Assembly (NCBI RefSeq): GCF_039511225.1
Contig: NZ_CP154261.1
Coordinates: 4,402,001-4,466,000 of the forward strand
Direction of reading: 5' to 3'
DNA length: 64,000 nt
Origin: Sphingobacterium multivorum
Lineage (GTDB): Bacteria; Bacteroidota; Bacteroidia; Sphingobacteriales; Sphingobacteriaceae
In this document: positions 55,459-62,756 of the stretch, piece by piece
Numbering within the stretch: the first letter of the stretch is position 1
How the letters are laid out: each line of letters begins with the position of its first letter
Position numbers and translations under genes: made by a program
Notes under the pieces: model-generated
Database searches by the model: none
Seen by the model: only the letters and a program-made list of their open reading frames with translations
What the model was told of the DNA's origin: nothing

Positions 55459-56367
55459 ATGAAAGAACATGGCAAAAACATAAGGTTAGTACATAATCCT
55501 GCTGCTGGGGATGACTCAAACGGAGACAAAGATGAACTATGCCAATTGATTGAAGATCTTGGCCACAATTGCATTGTAGTAACCAAAAAAGATGCTGTCA
55601 AAAAAATCGATCCGCAGACAGACATCATTGCCCTTGCTGGCGGTGATGGGACTATAAGAATGGTAATTATGGCGCTATTGGAAAAAAAACTACGATTTAA
55701 AAGGCCAATCGCCATACTCCCACAAGGCACTGCAAACAATATTGCTATTTCTCTTGGTATTCCTTTGAACATTGAAAAAGCTATCGATCTCTGGAAAAAT
55801 TGCCAACTTAAAAAATTCGATGTAGGAATGGTTATGGAGCTAGAAAGAAAGCCGTTGTATTTTATTGAATCCATTGGCTTTGGTGTATTTCCTTTACTGA
55901 TGAAGAAAATGGATAAAAAAAATACAGAAGAGCTGAGCGCAGAAGATGAAATCAAAACCGCACTAAGACAGCTTCGCAAACTGGTAGAAACATTCCGAGC
56001 TACCACACTAAGACTCACAGTGGCTGGAAATAACTATGAAAAAGATTGCATACTTGTTGAGATCATGAATATATCAAGTATGGGACCGCGGCTAGTTCTT
56101 GCTGCTGACGCTGACCCTGGAGATGGACAATTTGATATCATCATTGTCACTGCCGATCAACGCCAGGAACTTATTAGCTATATCGATGGACTATTGAATG
56201 GAACCAACGTCGAATTTAAAATAAAACCTATCCGGGCTAGTCGATTGGCGATGGAATGGGAAGGCAACGAAATACACATCGATGATGAGCACAAGAGTTA
56301 CTTCGGCCAACAATTGAAGCTTACCTCGCTCGAAGGTATAGTTGAAATTGTCACTGGCAATAAATAA
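55459..56367 (+). CDS. Diacylglycerol kinase-family lipid kinase
   Basis: The 302-residue protein has the DAGK catalytic domain: NIRLVHNPAAGDDSNGDKD (nucleotide-binding start), the GGDGT motif in IIALAGGDGTIRMV, and RPIAILPQGTANNIAISLG. The C-terminal beta domain carries AADADPGDGQFDIIIV, the other family hallmark. It phosphorylates a lipid such as diacylglycerol at the membrane using ATP. It is followed 22 bp later by a small acidic gene on the same strand. Confidence 0.92.
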   Translation: MKEHGKNIRLVHNPAAGDDSNGDKDELCQLIEDLGHNCIVVTKKDAVKKIDPQTDIIALAGGDGTIRMVIMALLEKKLRFKRPIAILPQGTANNIAISLGIPLNIEKAIDLWKNCQLKKFDVGMVMELERKPLYFIESIGFGVFPLLMKKMDKKNTEELSAEDEIKTALRQLRKLVETFRATTLRLTVAGNNYEKDCILVEIMNISSMGPRLVLAADADPGDGQFDIIIVTADQRQELISYIDGLLNGTNVEFKIKPIRASRLAMEWEGNEIHIDDEHKSYFGQQLKLTSLEGIVEIVTGNK

Positions 56368-56389
56368 AATATGATTTGAACCAACGATA

Positions 56390-56695
56390 ATGGATCAAAA
56401 AATGTTCTTTTTTAAAAAACTCGTTAAAATGAACAGATCTAAAAACACCAAAGAAACGCATGTTGGCATGCTTGTTCTTATCATCGCAGCCATTCCAAAC
56501 CCAGATCCACGGGAGCCAAGCCCAGACTTATCCGAAGCTCAACAAGAGGGCACTTCCAAAGAAGATAGAGATCCCAATACCAATCAATCGGGTATCAAAG
56601 ATGATCGTACCCATGACAGGGAGGAAGCGCAAGCCGAACAGAAAGAAAAAGATGATGAAGATAAACCTGATCTTTCGGGTGATATCAATGTCTAG
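56390..56695 (+). CDS. Small acidic, disordered protein
   Basis: The 101-residue product begins with a basic and hydrophobic front (FFFKKLVKMNRSKNTK, VGMLVLIIAAI) that could be a membrane anchor. It then has about 60 residues rich in Pro, Asp, Glu and Gln without fold-like pattern (EQKEKDDEDKPDLSGD). It does not match a family known to me. Its start lies 22 bp after the lipid kinase stop. Alternative starts at 56402 or 56429 are possible. Confidence 0.45.
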   Translation: MDQKMFFFKKLVKMNRSKNTKETHVGMLVLIIAAIPNPDPREPSPDLSEAQQEGTSKEDRDPNTNQSGIKDDRTHDREEAQAEQKEKDDEDKPDLSGDINV

Positions 56696-56787
56696 ATAGG
56701 GCCACATCTTCTGCTAGCTGTATAGGTGTTGCGCAGACCTTAAAATAGCAAGATTGCTCAGCTAACACTGGAAGAAGCTTCCCATTT

Positions 56788-58476
56788 TTATTTTTTTTGT
56801 GGTGGAAAGAAAAATAGTTTTGGATTTATTTTGAAATAGATCCAAACCGCCTTTCCCATTTTAATCAATTCTTTTGATGGAAGGTTCCTCGAGCGAAACG
56901 CTAACAGTAAGGAAAGGGAAAAGCTGACCATAAAATTAAAGAATCCTATGATACCAATCCCTAAAATGCCCCAAATCCATATATCAGTAGATAGCTGCAT
57001 CCCATGACCAAATAGTCCCAATGCCAGATTCCCACTGGCGAATGTAATGTGCCTTATATCTAGATTTAAACCTAAAAAAAGTCCAACGGAGGCTGTCGTT
57101 CCCATAAAGATCCCAAACCAAATATTGGATACGATACCAGCCCATTTTTTTTCATAAAACGAAGCTATTTTGTTTGTTTTTGCCTGGCCGAATATTTTTT
57201 TCAATAGGGGATGTTCTTGAATGCGGTAGTACACGGAGTTGTGTTTGTCTCGGTTTGAAATACTGCCGGCAATAATCCCGGAAAGAAACAGAAAAATACC
57301 GGCGATAGACGCATGCAAGATCAGCGGTGTTTTTATTGGATTAAGATCATTGACCAGATGTAACCACTTGGCGCTCGCAATATTGACCTGAAACAATTGT
57401 TGAATTACCCAGACAAGAAAAAGGCTCATCGGAAAAGCCATCACAACATTACCAATAAAGGCAATAAACTGAGACCGAAATAATCGGGCAAACAATTCAG
57501 CAAATTTCCAATAACGATGTTTGCTGTCCCCCTGTTCGGAAATCCCTTGCTCAATAGCGTTCACCAATGCAGAAGCTGTCATCGCAGGCTGTTTGGTTGC
57601 CAAAGTTGCACCAAGGAGATAAATAAGCGTAAAGCCAATCGCATAATTCATGCTGTAAAGAAATGCATGACCAAATTCACTGCTGTGTATCTTACCTAAC
57701 AATAATTTAACGATGCACATGACGCCGACAATGAGGCCTCCTCCACAGGCTGAACGGAACATTTTCCAATATTCCTGTTTACTTGAGGTAATATAATGCT
57801 CACCGGTCTGTGCAGTATGATGCGTAATTTCGTAGGCCAAAAGCTGTGTACTCTGTCCAACCAATTTGCGAATATTGCTTTTCCGGGAATTATAACCAAT
57901 AAGTGTAGTGCCCAGCGCAATCGTCTTTTGCCTCTTTTCATCTGGATGATCGATGACTAAAAACGACAAAATTTCTCGGATCCTTTCCAGTTGTTGCCGC
58001 ATACGTAAGAGCGATTGATTCACTTTGATGGAAATTCCAAAACGATGTGAATTATCGAAAGCCGTTTCAATATACGATTCGCATTGCTTATGAAGTACCA
58101 AGATTTGTTTATAAGAAAGATCATCCGAGGAAATAAACTTATATTCTGATTGTAAAATACGATCATTCAATTCGGTAAACTCCCGCATAATAGCAATAAA
58201 TGGGCTATCAAAATTTTGAAACTCGGGTACCATCTTGTTTACGTCTGTTTCCATTGCACGCCCGGTAATACGTTGAACCAACAGTTCCAACCCATACAAT
58301 ATTTCGGTCATTCCAAAACCCGTTTTGTCATCGTAAATCGTTTCAAATTGAGATACACGAAACAGCTCATCGAACTGATGTTGCGGAATCGCGGCAACCC
58401 AGTCCGCATCCCCAGGTCTATAAAAAACCTGATTTAACAGATATTGTAAAGTAGACTTTGGTGGTTGAAAAGGCAA
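56788..58476 (-). CDS. PF10136 'site-specific recombinase' family multi-pass membrane protein, main part of a split gene
   Basis: The frame of 562 residues lacks a normal start (TTG at 58476) and is open upstream as ELKKRITERYL, where it meets the 3' end of the next gene in a different frame. Front part is helical and soluble; about seven hydrophobic spans follow from residue 235 (GLIVGVMCIVKLLLG, YAIGFTLIYLLGATLA, FIGNVVMAFPMSLFLVWVI, LHASIAGIFLFLSGIIAG, SNIWFGIFMGTTASVGLFLG, IWGILGIGIIGFFNFMV). It matches the gonococcal Gcr-like family, about 650-700 residues in whole form. Together with 58500-58805 it makes about 670 residues. The -1 shift may be programmed, an error or a mutation. Confidence 0.75.
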   Translation of the reverse strand: MPFQPPKSTLQYLLNQVFYRPGDADWVAAIPQHQFDELFRVSQFETIYDDKTGFGMTEILYGLELLVQRITGRAMETDVNKMVPEFQNFDSPFIAIMREFTELNDRILQSEYKFISSDDLSYKQILVLHKQCESYIETAFDNSHRFGISIKVNQSLLRMRQQLERIREILSFLVIDHPDEKRQKTIALGTTLIGYNSRKSNIRKLVGQSTQLLAYEITHHTAQTGEHYITSSKQEYWKMFRSACGGGLIVGVMCIVKLLLGKIHSSEFGHAFLYSMNYAIGFTLIYLLGATLATKQPAMTASALVNAIEQGISEQGDSKHRYWKFAELFARLFRSQFIAFIGNVVMAFPMSLFLVWVIQQLFQVNIASAKWLHLVNDLNPIKTPLILHASIAGIFLFLSGIIAGSISNRDKHNSVYYRIQEHPLLKKIFGQAKTNKIASFYEKKWAGIVSNIWFGIFMGTTASVGLFLGLNLDIRHITFASGNLALGLFGHGMQLSTDIWIWGILGIGIIGFFNFMVSFSLSLLLAFRSRNLPSKELIKMGKAVWIYFKINPKLFFFPPQKK

Positions 58477-58499
58477 ATACCGCTCGGTGATTCTTTTTT

Positions 58500-58805
58500 T
58501 TAGTTCATAAAAAAATCTGCATAACTAATTATACCAGTATCAGAAATCAATTGATCAAAATCTTTTTCAGCCAAGATTCTTTTGAGATAAAGCTGAAAGC
58601 CTTCCAACTCCTGCGGTGCGGCATTGAGATAATCCAGTAAAAATTGAATATCGACCTGATAAAGTATATGAACATGCTTTGGTCGGATGATGTCCACGAG
58701 TAAAACCAAAAAATCAACGTCTACATAAGCAGGATCCCTTAATTCACCTTTAAATCGTCCAAACAAACTTTTTACCTGCTGCTCTTTATCCTGTTCTTTT
58801 CTCAT
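58500..58805 (-). CDS. N-terminal part of the split PF10136 membrane protein
   Basis: The 101 residues are helical (MRKEQDKEQQVKSLFGRF, VDFLVLLVDIIRPKHVH, IQFLLDYLNAAPQELEGF) and end in SYADFFMN with a stop at 58500-58502. Just before the end lies a run of seven T and after it a run of eight A. A one-base slip at the T run turns FFMN-stop into FFYELKKRITERYLPF, which joins perfectly to the downstream frame. So this is the missing N-terminus of the 56788-58476 gene and not an independent gene. Confidence 0.75.
   Translation of the reverse strand: MRKEQDKEQQVKSLFGRFKGELRDPAYVDVDFLVLLVDIIRPKHVHILYQVDIQFLLDYLNAAPQELEGFQLYLKRILAEKDFDQLISDTGIISYADFFMN
58505..58517 (-). promoter_or_regulatory. Possible slippery site for -1 frameshift (T7)
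   Basis: On the minus strand the frame reads GAT-TTT-TTT-ATG; the seven T allow a -1 slip, giving GAT-TTT-TTT-TAT-GAA and joining the two halves of the PF10136 gene. A transcriptional slip adding one U would have the same effect. An eight-A run follows ten bases later. Confidence 0.4.
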
Positions 58806-58999
58806 AAATTATAAAATCCCTACTCTAGATACCAAATTTGCATACATTTTGTTTTTCTACTCACAAAGATTGGCTCGCTGAATTGTGTCAAATAGCCACT
58901 TGAATCAATGATTTTGGTCATTTAGCTTCCACTTGAAGTTTTATACTTTTACAGGTAAGAAATTATAAATCAACGATTAACTTGATATAAGAGACGAAA

Positions 59000-59203
59000 A
59001 TGAAAAATAACAATAAAATGAAGCCTGCAAAATTATGTTACGAACATATCGGCGGAAAACTCGGCCAACTTTTACTAGAGGCTCTGATTGTAAAAGGCTG
59101 GTTAGCAAAAGCAGATCCTAGTGATAAAAATTTCTATATCACTGAATTTGGAGCATCTCAATTGACGGCATTTGGTATTGACCTATCGCAAATTAAATCC
59201 TGA
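59000..59203 (+). CDS. Stand-alone ArsR-type C-terminal winged-helix fragment protein
   Basis: The 67-residue protein matches only the C-terminal part of a family of ArsR-type regulators: KPAKLCYEHIGGKLGQLL, ALIVKGWLAK and FYITEFGASQLTAFGIDLSQI (in full-length relatives, xxCYDHLAGxLGxxLxxALxxxGxL...LTxxGxxxLxxLGID). The DNA-binding half is missing. It is followed 5 bp later by a VOC gene, so the two form an operon. It could be a dimerising accessory subunit or a decayed regulator. Confidence 0.65.
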   Translation: MKNNNKMKPAKLCYEHIGGKLGQLLLEALIVKGWLAKADPSDKNFYITEFGASQLTAFGIDLSQIKS

Positions 59204-59208
59204 ACAAA

Positions 59209-59571
59209 ATGAGCTTAATATTGGATTACGACAATTTCTTTCTACCCGTAGAAAATCTCAAGAAGGCAAAGGAATTTTATGGAAATCTACTTGGCCTAGA
59301 AACTAAATTCGATTTTTCGGATAAGGGAATGACGGCTTTCAAGATAGGTGACAATGAACCTGCAATCATTCTTAGTACAGTACAACATACCAAACCGACG
59401 ATTTGGTTTACCGTTGCCGATGTCAAGACAACATATGAACGGCTTAAGGAAAAAGGGATCGTATTTTTAAGCGAGCCATTTGAGATCATGACAGGTTTAG
59501 CAGTTGAATTTAACGATCCATCCGGAAACAAACTTGGAATAACAGATTATTCCAAATCAAATAAGGTTTAA
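59209..59571 (+). CDS. VOC-family (glyoxalase/bleomycin resistance-like) protein
   Basis: The 120-residue protein has the paired beta-alpha-beta-beta-beta modules: FFLPVENLKKAKEFYGNLLG, TAFKIGDNEPAIILS, TIWFTVADVKTTYERLKEKG and LAVEFNDPSGNKLGITDYS. The metal-site pattern is partial (the first module offers Asn/Phe instead of a clear His). It may be a metal-free member or a binding protein. Five bp separate it from the ArsR-like gene upstream. Confidence 0.88.
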   Translation: MSLILDYDNFFLPVENLKKAKEFYGNLLGLETKFDFSDKGMTAFKIGDNEPAIILSTVQHTKPTIWFTVADVKTTYERLKEKGIVFLSEPFEIMTGLAVEFNDPSGNKLGITDYSKSNKV

Positions 59572-59701
59572 TGAGTAGACATTCCAGCTGAACGTTTTTT
59601 ATTCATAAATAGGCTCTAATTTTTTCAAAGCGGAGTACCATGAGTATACAAATGAACATTTTAAGTATATTAGTATAATAAAATGAATTCATACAACGAA
59701 T

Positions 59702-60376
59702 GTGATGACAGACTGTGAACTCCAAAATATAGACCCAGACGATATTGGCGATGTGCTCGTTAAAGTCGAAAAATCATTTGACATTAAGTTTAGGAGTAAA
59801 GAACTTATGCATATCTCGACGTTTGGCGAGCTCTGCGATCATATCATGGATAAAATACAACTTGATCATTCGAGCGACTGTACAAATCAACAGGCTTTTT
59901 ATAAGCTACGTGAGGCAATAGCTTCGACAGCTCAAATCGATTCAAAAACGATCACGATAAACACTGTACTTACGGACATTTTCCCAAAACATAGTCGGCG
60001 GTTAAGGGTAAAAAAACTAGAGAGACATTTAGGCTTTAAACTTGACATCCTACGCCCCCCTTTCTGGCTAACGCTAATACTCGCAATTTTTTATGTTGCT
60101 TCCTTAGCTGGTATTTACTTTAATTGGCCAATTGGACTAACGGGCCTGGTATTCGCGCATTTTGCACTCTGGCTTGCACAAAAAACCGGTAAGGTGCTTG
60201 AATTGCAAACGGTAGGACAATTAGCAAAAAAAATGACAGCGGAAAATTATTTAAAATCGAGACGAAACCCTACAACATGCAATAAAATCGAGATTGAAAA
60301 AGTATTGACAGACCTGTTCAGTAATGAGCTATACCTTGACAAAAGTAAATTGACAAGAGACGCGAAACTTGCTTAA
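59702..60376 (+). CDS. Membrane protein with acyl-carrier-like modules lacking the phosphopantetheine serine
   Basis: The start is GTG 59702 or ATG 59705 (224 residues). Residues about 12-55 resemble the second half of an acyl carrier protein (DDIGDVLVKVEKSFDIKF, MHISTFGELCDHIMDKI), but the DSL serine is absent. Residues about 65-115 look like another carrier-type module (ITINTVLTDIFPKHSRRLRV, KLERHLGFKLDIL), two membrane spans follow (about 122-160), then LELQTVGQLAKKMTAEN, and the end EIEKVLTDLFSNELYLDKSK looks like the first half of a further module. It may be truncated at the N-terminus. No family name is known to me. Confidence 0.5.
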   Translation: MMTDCELQNIDPDDIGDVLVKVEKSFDIKFRSKELMHISTFGELCDHIMDKIQLDHSSDCTNQQAFYKLREAIASTAQIDSKTITINTVLTDIFPKHSRRLRVKKLERHLGFKLDILRPPFWLTLILAIFYVASLAGIYFNWPIGLTGLVFAHFALWLAQKTGKVLELQTVGQLAKKMTAENYLKSRRNPTTCNKIEIEKVLTDLFSNELYLDKSKLTRDAKLA

Positions 60377-60529
60377 ATATACACTGATTCTTCGTTTAAA
60401 TTGTCCTATTGTTATCTACCCAACGCTTAATTGGAATGAGCTACTACTGTCCCTGATATTTCCTAGATCGTAAAATTTAGTGTAATATATCGTATCTTGC
60501 TATCCAATTTTAAACCAAACATCAATGTT

Positions 60530-61330
60530 ATGCGAAGAATCCTTTACTCCATAGTAGCTACCGGCCTTATTTTTTCAGGATGCGCAGGAATGAAAAGCCA
60601 GGGAGATAATACTGGCTGGAAATCATTATTTGACGGAAAAGACATCAATGATTGGTTTGTTAAAATTCATCATCATGATGTCGGTGTGAACTACGGAAAT
60701 ACGTTTAGAGTCGAAGATGGAATAATTAAGGTCAGATATGATCAGTATGATGATTTTAATGATCAATTTGGCCATTTATATTATAAAACACCCTTTTCTT
60801 ATTATCATTTAAAGTTTGAATATCGATTTGTAGGCGCGCTCCATAAAGGTGCCCCCTCCTATACGCTTCGTAACAGCGGCGTGATGTTTCATTCGCAGGA
60901 CCCCAGAACAATGTTGAAAGAACAGGACTGGCCTATTTCTGTCGAAATGCAACTTTTAGGAGGATTGAGCGATGGTCAACCCCGTCCTACAGGAAATATG
61001 TGTTCCCCTGGAACCAATGTGGTCTATCAGGGCAAAATAGCTTCCTCACATTGTTTAAATTCTACTTCGAAGACCTATGATGGTGATCAATGGGTTAAAG
61101 GGGAATTGATTGTATTGGGAGATTCGTTAATCAAACACATCATTAACGGAGATACCGTACTAGAATATTCAAAACCTCAGATTGGAGGTGGAACGGCCAA
61201 TGGGTATGACCCCAAAATGAAGATCGATGGTAAGTTGCTCAGCAGTGGATTTATCGCTTTACAGAGTGAAGGTCAACCCGTAGATTTTAAGAATATATGG
61301 ATTAAGGAGCTGCCTAAACCAAAGAAGTAA
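60530..61330 (+). CDS. DUF1080 lipoprotein (3-keto-disaccharide hydrolase-like)
   Basis: The start at 60530 gives 266 residues with a lipobox at Cys18 (LIFSGC). The mature protein has the DUF1080 concanavalin-type sandwich: GWKSLFDGKDINDWFVKI at the front, FRVEDGIIKV, YYHLKFEYRF, NSGVMFHSQDP and SVEMQLLGG in the middle, then FIALQSEGQPVDFKNIWIK at the end. Some members hydrolyse 3-keto-glycosides; others only bind sugars. It is likely periplasmic or surface-bound. The gene is convergent with the phospholipase gene. Confidence 0.92.
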   Translation: MRRILYSIVATGLIFSGCAGMKSQGDNTGWKSLFDGKDINDWFVKIHHHDVGVNYGNTFRVEDGIIKVRYDQYDDFNDQFGHLYYKTPFSYYHLKFEYRFVGALHKGAPSYTLRNSGVMFHSQDPRTMLKEQDWPISVEMQLLGGLSDGQPRPTGNMCSPGTNVVYQGKIASSHCLNSTSKTYDGDQWVKGELIVLGDSLIKHIINGDTVLEYSKPQIGGGTANGYDPKMKIDGKLLSSGFIALQSEGQPVDFKNIWIKELPKPKK

Positions 61331-61427
61331 AAAGAGGCTAACGTAAGGAAAAAAGTACAACAATAGCGTTTTTGAAGAGAAAACGACCGTGTATATTATT
61401 TCAATTGCTGAAAAAGCTTGAGTGAAC

Positions 61428-61480
61428 AAGTAAGATCATTGAGAAAATTTCTGAACGACCTTACCTGTTCATTTATTCAA
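61428..61480 (-). terminator. Imperfect inverted repeat between convergent genes
   Basis: The plus strand TGAACAAGTAAGATC (about 61422-61436) faces GACCTTACCTGTTCA (about 61457-61471) with two mismatches that become G-U pairs in a minus-strand transcript. It lies after the phospholipase gene stop (61508) and probably ends that operon. Edges are approximate. Confidence 0.35.
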
Positions 61481-61507
61481 GTGTATTTGCAATAGCGACC
61501 GACAGAC

Positions 61508-62746
61508 CTACCGTTTTGTAGATATCATATCCTTAGATTTTTTCTTCATGCTATTCACCGGATTCCGACGGGCCACCTTACCATTAGGTAGCTTTACATA
61601 GTAAGAAGTATTATAATCATTTCCAGGTCGAAAAAAATCTGTTGAAATGATCTGAGCTCCACTGCTGAAAGCAGCATTAGCCCTACTGTAATCATTGATT
61701 TTTGCTTCAAAGGTTTCAATATCAGACCTACTACGTACGATATACCCCTCCCTCACCAAACGTCGAATTTCTTCCTGACGAACCAAAGCATTGTCCAATA
61801 GTATAAATGAAGCAAAACTATCATTGGGTTCCGACTGGACAAACATGATACGCTTCTCAAGATTAGGCCTATCTTTAACATACGCAGATTCAAGGTTCAT
61901 TCCTGCTGTTGCCGGCAACAGCAGGAAGATAAATTTACCACGAGCGGATTTAACAGTGGGCCAATGACCAGAACGTATTGCCTCACGTAAAGTGCTGTAG
62001 TTTCCACGTACATCGTCAGGTGTAACAAGCTTTTCTCTTCCCAATACCGCAACAACTTCAGCATCCAACTGATCAAAAGCCTTATCATCAAATGGAAGTA
62101 CTTCAGCACTATTAGGAAAAATCGGAATCCCTTTGTCTTTGGCCTCGACCATAATAAAAATAGGGAGATGTCCGGGATTCTTTTCAGACCATTCCCGTAG
62201 CGCTGTAAGACCAGCACGGAATGTCGCATAATGTGATCGAAAATCAAAATCAGCAATATGAAGCATCTTGAAACCAGGCTTTTCCAAATCCTCTTTTTGA
62301 TACGGAGCAAGATCCGAAACCCCCATTTTATTGAGTAGCTCATAGCCCGCAGGTTTATCAAAGCGATGTCCAGTAGGGTCATAATATACATCCATTTCTA
62401 AACTACGGATTCCACTATCAAGTTGCACATCGAAAGGTGGATGGTCGTACTTTAATCCTTCACTCATGGACATCGCATTAGGGTGAAACTCCTTAAAGGA
62501 ATTAAGTTTATCTGGAGGGAATAGCGTTGACATCTTTTCCATCATCTTTGAAAAAATAGGATCTGCATAAGCCGAAAGACGAGGATCCACGGGTTTAGCG
62601 TAGCTATTGTGTGTCCCAAGGACTTGAATCTGGTTGATCTTTAGTTGGTCCAGCTCTGCCAGTTCGGTTTGTTGACCAAAGCTCGTTCCAATACCCATTA
62701 TAAGCAGGGATATTGCGGTTAAAGTGATTTGTTTCAATTTCATCAT
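61508..62746 (-). CDS. Ca2+-dependent phosphoinositide-specific phospholipase C-type protein
   Basis: The start at 62746 (62755 also possible) gives a 412-residue exported protein (signal peptide ends at SFGQQ). NQIQVLGTHNSYAKPVDPRL carries the first catalytic histidine of the PLC X-type barrel; SGIRSLEMDVYYDPTG, KMLHIADFDFRSHYATF and FIMVEAKDKGIPIF supply metal and substrate residues. It matches the Ca2+-dependent PI-PLC family PF16670. It would cleave a phosphoinositide or glycosylphosphatidyl-type head group. Its start lies 10 bp after the stop of a TonB-dependent receptor on the same strand, which suggests uptake and breakdown of an inositol-containing substrate. Confidence 0.88.
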   Translation of the reverse strand: MMKLKQITLTAISLLIMGIGTSFGQQTELAELDQLKINQIQVLGTHNSYAKPVDPRLSAYADPIFSKMMEKMSTLFPPDKLNSFKEFHPNAMSMSEGLKYDHPPFDVQLDSGIRSLEMDVYYDPTGHRFDKPAGYELLNKMGVSDLAPYQKEDLEKPGFKMLHIADFDFRSHYATFRAGLTALREWSEKNPGHLPIFIMVEAKDKGIPIFPNSAEVLPFDDKAFDQLDAEVVAVLGREKLVTPDDVRGNYSTLREAIRSGHWPTVKSARGKFIFLLLPATAGMNLESAYVKDRPNLEKRIMFVQSEPNDSFASFILLDNALVRQEEIRRLVREGYIVRSRSDIETFEAKINDYSRANAAFSSGAQIISTDFFRPGNDYNTSYYVKLPNGKVARRNPVNSMKKKSKDMISTKR

Positions 62747-62756
62747 TGTTGTCATT

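Noticed and set aside
55404..56018. 204-residue minus-strand frame inside the lipid kinase gene
   Set aside because: Antisense shadow; Ser/Phe-rich composition and no motif.
61897..62391. 164-residue minus-strand frame inside the phospholipase gene
   Set aside because: Alternative frame of the PLC gene; catalytic motifs are in the chosen frame.
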